From contig OU744448.1 in NCBI GenBank assembly GCA_916610825.1, positions 26,992,107-27,056,106 of the forward strand: 64,000 nt of DNA, in the 5' to 3' direction. The translations under genes were made by a program, and so were the position numbers. Below the pieces are notes generated by a model. The model saw only the letters and a program-made list of their open reading frames with translations, was not told the origin of the DNA and ran no database searches. Below are positions 37,986-49,883 of this stretch, one piece after another (the stretch's first letter is position 1; every line of letters starts with the position of its first letter). Origin of the DNA: Haliclystus octoradiatus (taxonomy: Eukaryota > Cnidaria > Staurozoa > Stauromedusae > Haliclystidae).

Positions 37986-40900
37986 CGATGATGAACTAAT
38001 GTATCAGTTGGGTTTATGCCATTACGCGTTACGCCTCAATTTCATATATATTAAATATTAGTCATAACTCGTAAGTAGCCTCTCTATCATGTATATAAAA
38101 GTAAAGTAATTCGTATATGTAGTCAGTACTGTATCTATCTTCATTATAACAAGAATACACATTTAACTTTACAATCATTGAATTCTCTGGTTATGATGTC
38201 TACTGAACACAACAATGCAGCCTCAACACATCTCCAAAAAGGCCTTCGCTTTCTTTAAAGCCTATTTTACGGAAGTTTTGTTTTATCCATTGCGTATCAT
38301 AATACTGTTACATGAAAGTTCAATCCATAATACGTGTTCTTTTTATAAAATAATTTATTTCAATTTTGAAAAGGCCTATTTCTGCTCAAGTCCTAATCCT
38401 TTTGCTTATTCCGCTTACAGCTCAATCCGACCCTGCTATGGAGTAGATTATCAGGATAATAGCGAGTAATAAGGAATCCGAAGTTGATTTTCAGAGTCTT
38501 TGCATGGGTTCTGATTGGAGCCTTGTCATGGTTATTGTCAGCTAGCAGGAAGAGAATTCAAAAAATTGAATATTCATTTCTTTGAAAGAATGTTAAAAAT
38601 AAATGAATAAAACTTTATGTACTTTATTACTAGTATTATATTACTATATTTTACTATTATATATACTATATATATACAGCCTATTTACCTAAAAATTCAA
38701 TGTAAATTATCCGTATTATGATTAAAATAAAAGGTTCATTTGATGACTTAACATAATTGCCACTGTCCAGGGCTCCTAACTTCCCATTGCATTATGCTTA
38801 TTGCATTGCTCCATTTAAATGGCAATGCTTACCCATTTGAATTAGAAATGACTTTGCTATTTTGTCTTCTGTTATTTTGGTTAAAATTGTCTAGCCTTAC
38901 TGTAGAAAGGATCTAATGTCCCTATCTGCGTCATTTGAGACGCATCTAAGTCCATTTAACAATCCCAGTAAAACATTTATAGAAGCTTACCTAATTTGAA
39001 GTGGCCGATTGGCGATTAGTGAGTGCCTTGGACGTTTTAATTAATTATCATTTATTCTCAATTAAGAAATTAATATCACTCGAGACTTACGTTGTGTAAA
39101 CTTCCAAAAACACTCAAGGTTTACTATAGCGGGAAAGTTTTTGGTTATTATCAGCAGACATTTATTTTGTGTGTTTTACTTTGTTAATGTTTATATTTGT
39201 TGAATAAGTTTTCTTCACTTCCGTACCATTTGACTTATTTGTAAAGATCTTTAAGTTAAAGTCAGATGTTGTACAGTCTATGGGATGGAGATTAGGCTTT
39301 ATTTGAAGGTTAAAATAAAGATTTTGTTAATGAATATTTAATGAGGATTGTGTTGATTTTCAGTGATAGTCGAGTTTGAAGATAATAGAACTCGCCAGGG
39401 TATCTGTTATTCGTGAATTGAGCAGAAGATTTTAGTTGGTTTATCAGTGCAGTTATTCTGTTATTTACCATAGTCTATAGATTAGGCTTAAATCTTCGAG
39501 TGAAGATATTACAAATTTGAACAGCACATCAATTTAAATTCGCGTTTCGTCATTTTTACGGGATAATTCCGATTAACATAACACAAGCAATGTATAATGC
39601 CAATAAAGGGTTTGTTATTTTTACGGGATTATTTCAATTAACATCTATTTCAATTTGTGCTTATTATGACTCAAATGGCAGATAACCCGTATGTTCGCTA
39701 TAGATCTGATTATGGTCTGCGGTTGAAATCCCTCAAGGTCAACTCAGCATTGACTTTTTTATCTAAACATCAGCAGACTTCCATATTGTGATGACGGATT
39801 GAATGGTCCAAGGGAAATTGCACTATAAGAAGCTGCGGCCTTTCACTGAACGTTGATAATCATGATTCTTACCTGCCGAGAAATTTCTCAAATTGATATG
39901 CAGGGTTGCGCCTGGGATCAGTATAATGTTCTTCGCGGAAAGAGCACCTCTTCTAGAGTCACTCGCTGATGTTAGGATATATATTCAAGGTTCAGTTGAC
40001 CCCTGACCCTTGAAAGGATTTGGCTTGCGGTCCCCCGAATCTAGAATCAAAGTTTAATATGCGCTAGTCGTGCGATTTTAGTCGAACCTTATATACGTAA
40101 AAATGTACTGAAATTCAACTGTTTTAAACAAAGTAATTTATTTCATGCATAGGTTCATGTTTGAACTTCTCATACAAATGCCAGAATTATTTTTATTATT
40201 TATTATTTCAATCGGCTACTTCAGTCATGTGGTCATATGTATGCAAATGAATGATTCGTCTGACATGTTGAGTTTTACGTGATCAATTGGCATAAATGAT
40301 GAATTGTGGTTTTGCACAGTTAACGTTAGCATAAAAGATGTATTGGGAACTTAATATCAATGTTTAGTGTATTGTATTCAGACATCATGACTAAGAATGT
40401 CTACAACAAGATACTTTAACCGGTCAATCTTTAGTATATAATATCAGTAATTCTTCAAAATGATCCGATAATGTTGGAAAGGATTCTGATGTGAATCTTT
40501 CACATTGGAAGGAATCACGTCGTGACTAACAAATATTGTTACTTTTTCGTTGTTTCCACGTCCGTTGATTCCCTGCTAGTTCATCCGAGTTCATCGCCAT
40601 CGTAGCCACATTCCGAGATGAGGAAATGACCTTGTGAATTTAAATCATGCTTTTTAAACATCTTCTTTGAAAAACTTCATAACTAGATACCCCCAAATAT
40701 ATTTGAAGACATATGACCCTTAAAATTTGGGAGACGAAACAAATTGAGCCAAAACAAAACAAGTTAAAACTTGGACAAAAGTCAAAAAACATACTCAAAA
40801 ACATTTCATGCCAAAGAGTACCCTAAATTTTTTTTTTAGAATTTTGAAAAACGTACGTAACTTTCAAAACTATTCAGAAGTAGTATATATAAATAATATA

Positions 40901-41596
40901 TACATAGCAAAATGTATTTATTCTGCGATATAATTTAATTGTGTTATTATGGTGCATAATTATGAGATTTATATAATTATAATCATCATATGTCATCAAA
41001 TAAATTAAACAAATAATTAATGTATACAATCCCAATTCATCAATTCAGATTCCATTTTATGTACATTACAGTTTGATATGCCGACTATCATTTCTGACAT
41101 GTTTGCTATTTACATTTTACATCTGATTAGAGTTGCTTCAAAGTCGAATACCCATTGTTGATATTTATATGTATGTTGGTAATAATATTACTAAAGCTTG
41201 TGAGAATGTTGCATAATTAGAATTTTCATATAACTCGAATTGGTTTGTCTTGGATTTTTGTTAGTGTCTCTTAAATTCTGTCCGCGTGTATACTGCATAA
41301 TGTTCACTATTTAGCATAACATATGTATGAGCTATATGCAACCAACTTAATTCATAATAAATAATAATCCAATATTCCAATTTTATATTTATGCTACGTC
41401 AAGAAATAAATCCTTAAACAGAAACTTCACCAAGTTTTTCAAGTTGTATTTGGATTATTATAGGTTATGGTACATATGAAAAATAAACGACAGCTTGTCA
41501 AATATAATCATGAAAAAACAGAGTTTTCTTTACATAATTAGCACCTGCTTTTTCATGATTTTTTTGTTATGCTCTCAAGATGATATAAAATGTGTT
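37986..41596. other. Gene-poor intergenic region
   Basis: AT-rich sequence without a supported gene. It holds one SINE copy (39665-39860). Near 40690-40860 is a block with ACCCTAAATTTTTTTTTTAG and TTTTGAAAAACG, which resembles parts of 45780-45840 (inverse) and 48880-48900 and may be a worn repeat. Confidence 0.6.
39665..39860 (+). mobile_element. tRNA-derived SINE, copy 3
   Basis: TCAAATGGCAGATAACCCG (A-box region), GCGGTTGAAATCCC (B box) and AAGGTCAACTCAGCATTGAC then TTTATCTAAA (tail) occur in the same order as copies 1 and 2. The 3' boundary is approximate. Confidence 0.7.
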
Positions 41597-41602
41597 TTTA
41601 TT
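41597..41602 (-). terminator. GPCR polyadenylation signal
   Basis: AATAAA on the - strand lies about 20 bp past the GPCR stop codon. This is consistent with a short 3' UTR, although the closeness makes it less certain. Confidence 0.45.
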
Positions 41603-41620
41603 TGTGTACATATTATATTA

Positions 41621-42559
41621 TTAAGGTTGTACTCGATCGCGTTTGCGATTACATATAGATGTTAACGTTTTAAGAATTTTCTTGATTTCGCTATGGATTA
41701 ACGTTAGTCTCCAACAATATAACAATGGATTAACGCCGGAATTAGCAAATATAAGAATACGACCAACGAATCCAACATCATGCAAAAAATCCGATTTGAC
41801 ATCAAAGATTGATTGTAATATTTTTTGTACAAGATATGGTGTGTAGCACACTATCATTGCAAGTAAAATTAATAAGACTGTGGTTAATACACGTTTGTTT
41901 TTGTCTTGCTGTTGCGTTGTGCTTATACTCGTATCTCCTGTACGTATTTTACGTGAAACTAAAAACGAACGTAAATGCACGAACACGCTCCAAGCGAGTA
42001 CAGCTGGTATTAATATTACTAATACTGATGTATAGAGTGATGTACCACTTGTAGCCATACTACACGATCCTATCGTGAAACCAAATAATACAACACCCAA
42101 AGCAATATATGAAGCTACTTTATTAGTAAACCAACGTAAATAATGATACGGATGGAAAATAGCAATATACCGATCAGTTGTTACCAACATCATACCAGAC
42201 ACTGCCACGATGATTAACGAGTAACCAAATCCAACTGATAGTAGCAGTGTGGCACAACTTAATGCTTCAATTTGGAAACTGATATAAGCTAATAATGGTA
42301 AATGTATTAAACCAGTTAAAAAATCACTGATTGCCAACGAACATAATACAACATTTGATGGTATATGAAGCGAGGGTGTTCTTACTATAACATAAATAAC
42401 CAATAAATTCAACGAAGCAACTGGTAATGCTAATATAGCTGCGACGATACCACTGAACCATGCATCAAATGTTAACACCCCAGGGTTTAATACCTGACGT
42501 AAACCCGCACAATTTTTTTCAAGAATATTTCCATATTGATAACCCGCTGTCAAATTCAT
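41621..42559 (-). CDS. Intronless class A (rhodopsin-like) G-protein-coupled receptor
   Basis: A 312-residue seven-transmembrane receptor, starting at ATG 42559 (MNLTAGYQYG). The open frame extends upstream only through non-ATG codons. Key residues in order: an N-glycosylation site NLT at 2-4, N51 in TM1, LAISD with D79 in TM2, C102 at the top of TM3, TDRY at 128-131 after TM3, a very short loop 2 after TM4, TM5 about 174-198, CYTPY 238-242 in TM6 (no CWxP tryptophan), and NSGVNPLLY 273-281 in TM7. A basic tail (CNRKRDRVQP) follows. The short loops and small size resemble the melanocortin/adenosine/cannabinoid-like branch, but the ligand cannot be inferred. The lack of introns differs from the three genes to the left. 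A retrocopy origin or simply a single-exon GPCR family are both possible. Confidence 0.85.
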   Translation of the reverse strand: MNLTAGYQYGNILEKNCAGLRQVLNPGVLTFDAWFSGIVAAILALPVASLNLLVIYVIVRTPSLHIPSNVVLCSLAISDFLTGLIHLPLLAYISFQIEALSCATLLLSVGFGYSLIIVAVSGMMLVTTDRYIAIFHPYHYLRWFTNKVASYIALGVVLFGFTIGSCSMATSGTSLYTSVLVILIPAVLAWSVFVHLRSFLVSRKIRTGDTSISTTQQQDKNKRVLTTVLLILLAMIVCYTPYLVQKILQSIFDVKSDFLHDVGFVGRILIFANSGVNPLLYCWRLTLIHSEIKKILKTLTSICNRKRDRVQP

Positions 42560-42571
42560 GTTCGCCGCCAC

Positions 42572-45500
42572 ACTTTGTTCGAAATTATTATTTCCAGATA
42601 ATTTTTATACGCTTTTTAATATTCTTATATATAAATACGTTGCAATTATGACCTCCCAGAATTGTTGTTGAATTGTTCTGTTGTCGTCCTATAAAACATA
42701 ACATTTCAATGAAATCACCATAAAAAACAAATGCGGTAGATGTATATACATTTATTGAAGTGTAAACGAATATAGTAATTATAAGTTGAATTGTGGTTTA
42801 AATCTACAATCCGTCATGCGTTCAACCAACTCGACGAATAAAGAGAAGCTTGAGCTGTTTTGCATGAAGAAACATGTATTATATAGGTATGCTCAATCTA
42901 TTGTTAACCATCGATTGGATGAAAAAAATGGATATAAAAATATCGATGAATGTTGATTCTTGATAATGTTTGTAAGATGAAACCTTTCGTACGTGAATGT
43001 GTGGTTTACATTTTGCCCGTTCGTACTCTTCGATGGTGTTAAATCATATATGGTCACAGTATGAGTTTGACCATCTGTCTACCATACTTTTGTTTGCAGT
43101 GTATAGTAAACGAGGGTACCAACACTAACAGCGTGTCAAATTGAGAAATATCATCGTTTTTATTCAATGTGAATCACACTATAACGAACCATAACAATCA
43201 GTATTCTCTCTAAAAAAGAACTCCCAACTTTCTAACAATAATATCTAATTTCAGTTTATTATAATTAATTATAACTTCTCTTATTTTCTATCAATATTTT
43301 CACGAAAGCAGTAATTTTAATATGGCTATAGTTTATATTGAGATTTAGCTGTAATCAACTAATTAGAAGTGTCTAATTTTTTAATCTTTAACAAGGGCGT
43401 GGTCGATAGGACAAGACTAATATAACACATGTATTCCAGATGCGTCAATACATCCAACATTAATAATGGCCAAATGTTGTTAAATTCTCGTGTATGCTTT
43501 AGAGATTATCACATAACTACAGGTTGTATATGAGAACTTTGATATGAATAAACATCGTATAACATATCATCTACTGTACACCAATCATGGCTTCTGATTC
43601 ACAATAACTTGCACATACGGTAGATGTAAGTCCAAAAAATGTTTTCTCAATTCTTGAAACCTGAATTTTTGTCCAAACATTCTCTTGAAACCTGAATTTT
43701 TATCCAAAACATTCGGAAAATATTTTTTACATATGATCCTTATAGGATATTTTGAAGTTTCTGCTGATTTTGAGAAGACTGACATATATAGATAAAAGCC
43801 TTAGTGTGATATATATTAGTGGAATTTGAATGTGCTACATTACGCTTTAGACGCGTTTCAGTGTTTTGTTGTTCACAGTACTATGAATCACGACTATGTA
43901 ATAACTGTGCGCTCAATGTGGAGCCCAATAGCCTTTATTAATGTATAACGCATTTTATTTAAAGGCTCAACGGTGCTTCACAATATAAATCCAATTAAAT
44001 ATTTACCATTTATATAAATTGGATACATGTGATCAAACATTTAAATATAATTTTGTATTTACTATTTAATCTATTCTTAAGCCATATGTTGAACAGATAA
44101 GTTTTTAAAGTTTTTTTTTTATATCTGCATTCTGCACTGTATCTATATAGCGCAAGTTAGTGATTCACACAATTCCAGGTTTACAAGATTAAAAAATAAT
44201 TGCCAATTTAATAAAATAGCAAAATAAATTAAATTTTTATTTGAATAACTTATATACAGTATTAAATTAGTTATTCGGATCACTGGTACAACAGTTTACA
44301 TAATCTGAACAGCTTTCTTTGAATCTATTGCATTGCCTACCGGACCAATATTTCTAATGTTCTATGCATTGACAGTCTTTCCATGTTGGTTCATGTTCAC
44401 GCCGATTCATACAGATTTCTCACCCTCGGATCATCTTTTGATACTAAATTTGACATACTAATATGCACAGGACATTTTTATATCTTATTACAGGGTCAAT
44501 ATTTTTATTTAAAATATTTTTTTTATTTAAAAATTAAATTATTTTTACGATATTAAAAGGTAAATATGCCATGAAAATGTCATGAAAACGCCATGAAATT
44601 TCACGCTTTTTTCATCGTTTTGGTATCAGCAGTGTCAGTAACCCTCCACATTATCATCTGACGACTACATTCATTTCTATCTAAAAATCAATTATATTCT
44701 TCTCTAAGAGGCCGTTTATTAAATGGTTTAATCGGATTATTTTCAGATTATAGATTGCTGTAAAGCCTTCTTCACTAGTCTTTCTATTCTATTGCTAACC
44801 GTCAATCCTATATATATAAGCTGACAACTCAATTCAATTAAAACATTACTAGTCACAATAAAAACAAGTGCACAACATATGCATGTGTTATGTACATTGA
44901 GCATAACCCCTATCCAAGCATGGTCATTAAAACTCATAAAAACTTTTATTCAAAATGTGACCTTTTCAAACTTGTGAATGTACATACTGTCTATGTGACT
45001 GATATTGAGAAGACTAAGCATACTTTGTGTCATTTCCTTACCGGGTATGATTCCGTTATTATGCAAGCAGTTTTAGAATATAAAATGCTCAATTTTTGAC
45101 TTTCTACTACAAAATTTCCAGTTTCCAGATATGGGGTATCTTGTATGTGCCCTGTAGCTGTAAGGTACCTATGCACCTGTTGTGAGGTGTCCAAATGGTA
45201 ATTTAAATTCAAAATGTCAGGGAATAACACACATTTCAACAAAAGCTGCAATTCTAGGGTGCTCGCAAGACTCTCAAAATTGCACACCCCCGTACAATAA
45301 TAACGAAACATCCTCTCGCCATGACTTGCGATTATCAATCAGTTTGTATATCATTGATATGTAATCTGGTAAATTATATCGAGGTAACAGAGCAAAAGAT
45401 GATTTTGAAAATCTATCGAAACAGAATTTACACATTTGTGTTTTATGATGACTCACACATTGATCAAATGTTGTAGAATTCGTCCGCTGTGTCATATTTT

Positions 45501-45680
45501 ATATATACGGTTCTGGCTTGTGATTGGCTCTTATTGCTGGACCAGTGCACATTGATAAAGCTCAATTTTTAGCTTATCTGTTTGTCTATATACATATTGC
45601 CAATAAGCATTTTGAGTTGAATATTAAATCTTGTAAATAAATCAGTGTACAATAGTGTTTCCAAGGTTTTCCATTCCTTC
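42572..45680. other. Gene-free region upstream of the GPCR
   Basis: AT-rich sequence that should include the GPCR promoter. A short tandem duplication (about 36 bp, unit with CTTGAAACCTGAATTTTT) lies near 43660-43710. No gene is supported. Confidence 0.5.
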
Positions 45681-45682
45681 AC

Positions 45683-45999
45683 TGTCCCGGGGGGTAACTC
45701 CACTAGAACGGCTATACGGGGACGTGCCACTTTTTTTGGGTCCATATTCCAGCGGAGAAAAAACTTTTTGGGCATGAGATTTCAAATTTTGGAGCTTTTG
45801 GGTATCCTATTTTTGACTTTTTCAAGATTTTTTGAAAAAATTTGCATCATTTTTGTGTATTTACCTAAAATCAATCAACCTGCTAGAACTTTTTGGGTAG
45901 CATCAACAGAATTTTTGGAACTTTGTGGGTACTTTACCTTTTTCCAAAGTGGCACCTCCCATTCCATAAAGAGCTGGAGTTACCCCCCCCCCCCCGGAT
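45683..45999. repeat. Fold-back element with GGGGGGTAACTCCA ends
   Basis: The left end (CCCGGGGGGTAACTCCAC) is inverted on the right (CTGGAGTTACCCCCCC followed by more C and CGG). A second inverted pair (GTGCCACTTTTTTT on the left, CCAAAGTGGCACC on the right) lies inside. The centre has repeated TTTTGGGTA/TTTTTGG text. It sits between two TTCACTGT motifs, a possible target-site duplication. A 139-codon open frame across it is not a known protein. Confidence 0.6.
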
Positions 46000-48900
46000 T
46001 CACTGTTCAGTTACAAATCATAATATGCTTCATAAATCATAAAACTATAATGCATATGTTATAGTATAATCCACATACAATTTTTGATTTTTGCAGAAAT
46101 ATTTCGCTTGATTCAGCGTCTGTTATTTTTTTCATCAAGTTAAACGTTTTGTCTAAATGTCCAGTTGTCAATCATTTAGATTTTCTCAATTTTTTCAAGC
46201 TGCTTATAGTAGTTGAAAATCAGCAATAATTTGCTGCTAATAACAGACCTTGATTCTTTTAAAATGGTCCAGTGCTGCAAGACAATAACCAATCGTTTCA
46301 TTGGCTTTCTGTTTTATTGCGGCTGTGCTTCATTTTGAATCAATAACATGGATAGGCGTATACAGCACTCGTTTAAATACTTCATTGTATTCTGCCGTCA
46401 TATTTAGTACTACCATAATTCAAATATTACATTACACCGTTCCAAAAACCTGAAAAGACTACTCAAAAACCTAAAAAAAACTTTCTTCAAATGTTTTTTC
46501 AAGGCACTGTGCGTGTTCTGTATACCTTACCTCATTACCTCTCTCTACATATAATAAATCTCCTCAGATTATAGCATGTACGGTGAAGTTTTACTATTGG
46601 CAATATATGAAGGTTTATATAATTGAAGTTTAACAAATTGTTTGGTTTTTGTATTATGTTTATATGAGCGTTTATGATCATATTTTGTAAATAACTACAC
46701 ACCTGTCTGTACGTTGTCCGAACAATAACCTGTTTGAAGTATTATCCACTGTCAGACGTTTGTATAGAATTATGGATTATATTAACGGCAACCGGATCTT
46801 TCCCGGAATCCGAAATCAAGTGACAAACACGAAGAAAGGGAACTAGGAGTTTTGGGGGATGTTTGTATGAGGTGGGCCAGCCCGACACGATGAGCCGACA
46901 CCTTTGAGTGAGATTAACACACACTATTGTTCTTTACTGTTCTACGGTAATGCGTTTATTATATGGTGCCCAACCAGGTTGAATCTCACCTAATGAGCAG
47001 CGGAATTCCACCTTGGGGAGACATAAATTCTCCATATAAACACAGTTTGGTGGGCCAGCCCGGGTCGTCGCTTCATCTGCGCAAGCGTATCAAATAGATA
47101 ACATTGATGAATCTAAATGGTTGTTTGCAATACATCTGATATTTTAAATAAAAACATTGATATCAAATTGAGCTTACTTATTTTTTGCTATTTTAATTCA
47201 GATCGAGCACTATTATACCATAACTAATAAAGTTACCATTTACTCTTCTCGGATTTGAAGTATAGCATCAGATTGTGTTCCTTGACTATATACCCCCAAC
47301 TTGATTAATGTTTCAACAAATAACCAGTTGTCCGTTTCTAAATTGTCGCAAGGATTCCCACAAGAGTCCTAGCTTGAGGATAAGTTGATTGACTGGAGAA
47401 CTTGATGATAACAGAAGGGCTGTTTTCATGTGATGCTGTTAGTCTTAAAAGTCATCATCATCGTATTTTCAGTAAGCTTTTCGCTGGAGCCCAAATGCTG
47501 GTTAATTCAAGAAGATTTTTGGGGACATAATCATTTGCCCTCGCTGCTGACCCTTTTTAGAAAACAACTTTAGGGCTGCTCTCATTTAATCTTCGGATAT
47601 TTCTGACTGTGGAACAGTGGGAGCATTTGTGGAGGAATTATCTTCTGTAAGTATCGGTGGATGTTTCTCTCCAAGAATTTACAACAATTCTTCAGTTGTC
47701 TGAAGTTTAACGTCTGACGAGGCCTAACAAATGCTACCTTAACATCCCCGCCAAAATGGTTATTCGTTATTGGTTTTCCCAAGCTACTCAAATCAGTGTT
47801 CAAGCTGCATTGAACAGAATAATGATAGGAAAGCAAGCACACGCTTTTCTCAAAGCTTTGTTTGAATTGATGATGCACGAGTTGGTAGAGCGCATAATGT
47901 TCCCCAAAAATAAAAGTAGCACTTCAAAGTCAGGCCACGATGAAATGAATACTTATCATGTGACCCGCTTTAGAAGCGTTGGATATTTTACTTGAAGCCT
48001 ATTTGCTGTGTGACAACTGTTTTCTATTTCTTTGGATATACATAAACAATACATAATACGTACATAAAGCGACATATGTCATCAGATTCCAACGATACTT
48101 TCATTAAAACACGATATAATACGTATCAGATTGGTAGCCACCGTGGTGGTATTAATGAACAGCAAATGACGATTGTTGATGTTTTTTATACAAAATCTGG
48201 TCACATATTTTCTACCAGAAAATGAAATAAAACACCAGAACAGACCATTATTCAGTCAATGTGTTAATCTTTCTCCACCCCCAGCTTCTGTATTGAAAAA
48301 TGTAGAAGTTTTTCATGATTTTATTTAACGGATATTTCAAAAATATTTTCAATAAAGTAATGGAATATCATCCCATTGAAAATGCTTCAGACTGCACAAT
48401 CGACCACTATGCACATAAATATGAGACAAGCAGTTGTTTCTGGTTAGTAGGCGTCGCAAAGTGATATATTATGTATTATGTCGGGCTTATCGGTCCTGTA
48501 AAAATACTGATATAAACTTACATCAGATTTCTAGACAAAACAGTGATGATTCATCACTGATTTTATCAAGAGCTATCGCTGTTTTAGCTGTATTGCATAA
48601 CTTTGTTTCTGTTTATGGTTTGTCTGCCCAGGGTAACTTTCATTGCGCTTCGACGGGGTTGTTCAATAGAAATTTGGGACGATGACCATTAAAAATGTTT
48701 CAGATCATGAAAAATATATCCCAAATATTCTTTTGGATAGGAAATATACCCTTATAAAAATAAGATTAAAAAATTTAAGCAAAAAAAATCAATTGTGCTT
48801 AAAGAAAAATTTGCACTAAATTAAAGTAAAATATATAGCTTAAAAATTTGTTTAGTAAAGCATACCCTAATTTTTTTTCTGATCTTTGAAAAAGGTACAA

Positions 48901-49437
48901 TCTAATATCTGAACGTCCCCGCGTCTACCAAAAGTATGGAATTCACCCCTTGGGATTTTCTATGATGTTTGTCTCCTCCTAGATTAGACTTATTAGGGCC
49001 TTTTTGGGTGTCTACATGTAGTGTCCTCTATTGACACATCGATTTAGTTCTATATTTTTATAGCTCTTACTTTAGGAATCAGTTTTTAAGGCACCATTAC
49101 AAAAATATATCTGTATACACTTTATATCGAAGGGATGTTCGAATGGTAACTTGTATAGCCTGGAATTATGTCGAGAGATCATGACATCATTGATAGAGCT
49201 TTTAGAATACTCATCATCAGCGAATGAAACAGGACGAGTTAGAAGTCATCAACTGTTTACATGTAGTTACGCTTTTAGCAAAATACGTTTGATTTGAAAC
49301 TGACTCTACAGCCACGGCAGAAAGCAACGATGTAAAGCAGCATGCATAAAGCTAAACATTTTGATTCGTCGAGTTGCTGACTAATCTTCTGATGAGTGCT
49401 GGTCAGTGAAAATATATATCGTTTTGCTGTTGTTATT
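46000..49437. other. Gene-poor intergenic region
   Basis: No supported gene. 48680-48960 carries a worn block (AAAAATATATCCCAAATATT, ATACCCTAATTTTTTTTCTG, ACGTCCCCGCG) that looks like diverged relatives of the element at 45683 and the block near 40700. Confidence 0.5.
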
Positions 49438-49620
49438 GAATAGGGATTAGTGGCTGGAGTTTAGCAGGTACCAACACAAATCTGATGAATGAAATGTGGT
49501 TCAAATCCTCTGTGAGAGGTCAACTCAACTCAGCTTTTATTCGAGTATGAAATGAGTTGCTGCTTAAAATATGTTCAAAGAGTGGAGGAAATAGTCCACG
49601 AGGAGCTGCATTGCGATTAG
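49438..49620 (+). mobile_element. tRNA-derived SINE, copy 4
   Basis: An A-box-like ATTAGTGGCTGGAGTTTAGC, a B box GTGGTTCAAATCC and a tail GAGGTCAACTCAACTCAGC then TTTTATTCGAG are present. The tail has an extra CAACT compared with the other copies. Limits are approximate. Confidence 0.6.
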
Positions 49621-49836
49621 TATATGGGATCTCATTGCCATTATGGCCAATTATTGCCTGAGTGTCATTCACATGTCGACTTTCCTCAAGGAAAAGGGCG
49701 GTACAAGCACACCTTGTGTAAAGAATATTACCGTCAGAAATACTTTTTACTGCATTATTACTGTATATCAACAAATCTTTGTTTAATGTTATGAAAATCA
49801 GTATACACGTCATCGTTGCTATAATCGTTTGGCATC

Positions 49837-49837
<1 letters not shown>

Positions 49838-49880
<43 letters not shown>
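49838..49880. repeat. (TA)n microsatellite
   Basis: About 40 bp of alternating TA, with a second shorter TA-rich run near 50055-50080. Confidence 0.85.

Positions 49881-49883
<3 letters not shown>

Noticed and set aside
42560-42571. Upstream extension of the GPCR frame
   Set aside because: The extra codons begin with GTG, not ATG; the first ATG is at 42559.
47560-47995. Weak resemblance of FLTVEQWEHLW on + to the PC4 coactivator domain
   Set aside because: Interrupted by stops and frame changes with no further conserved residues; too weak to call.
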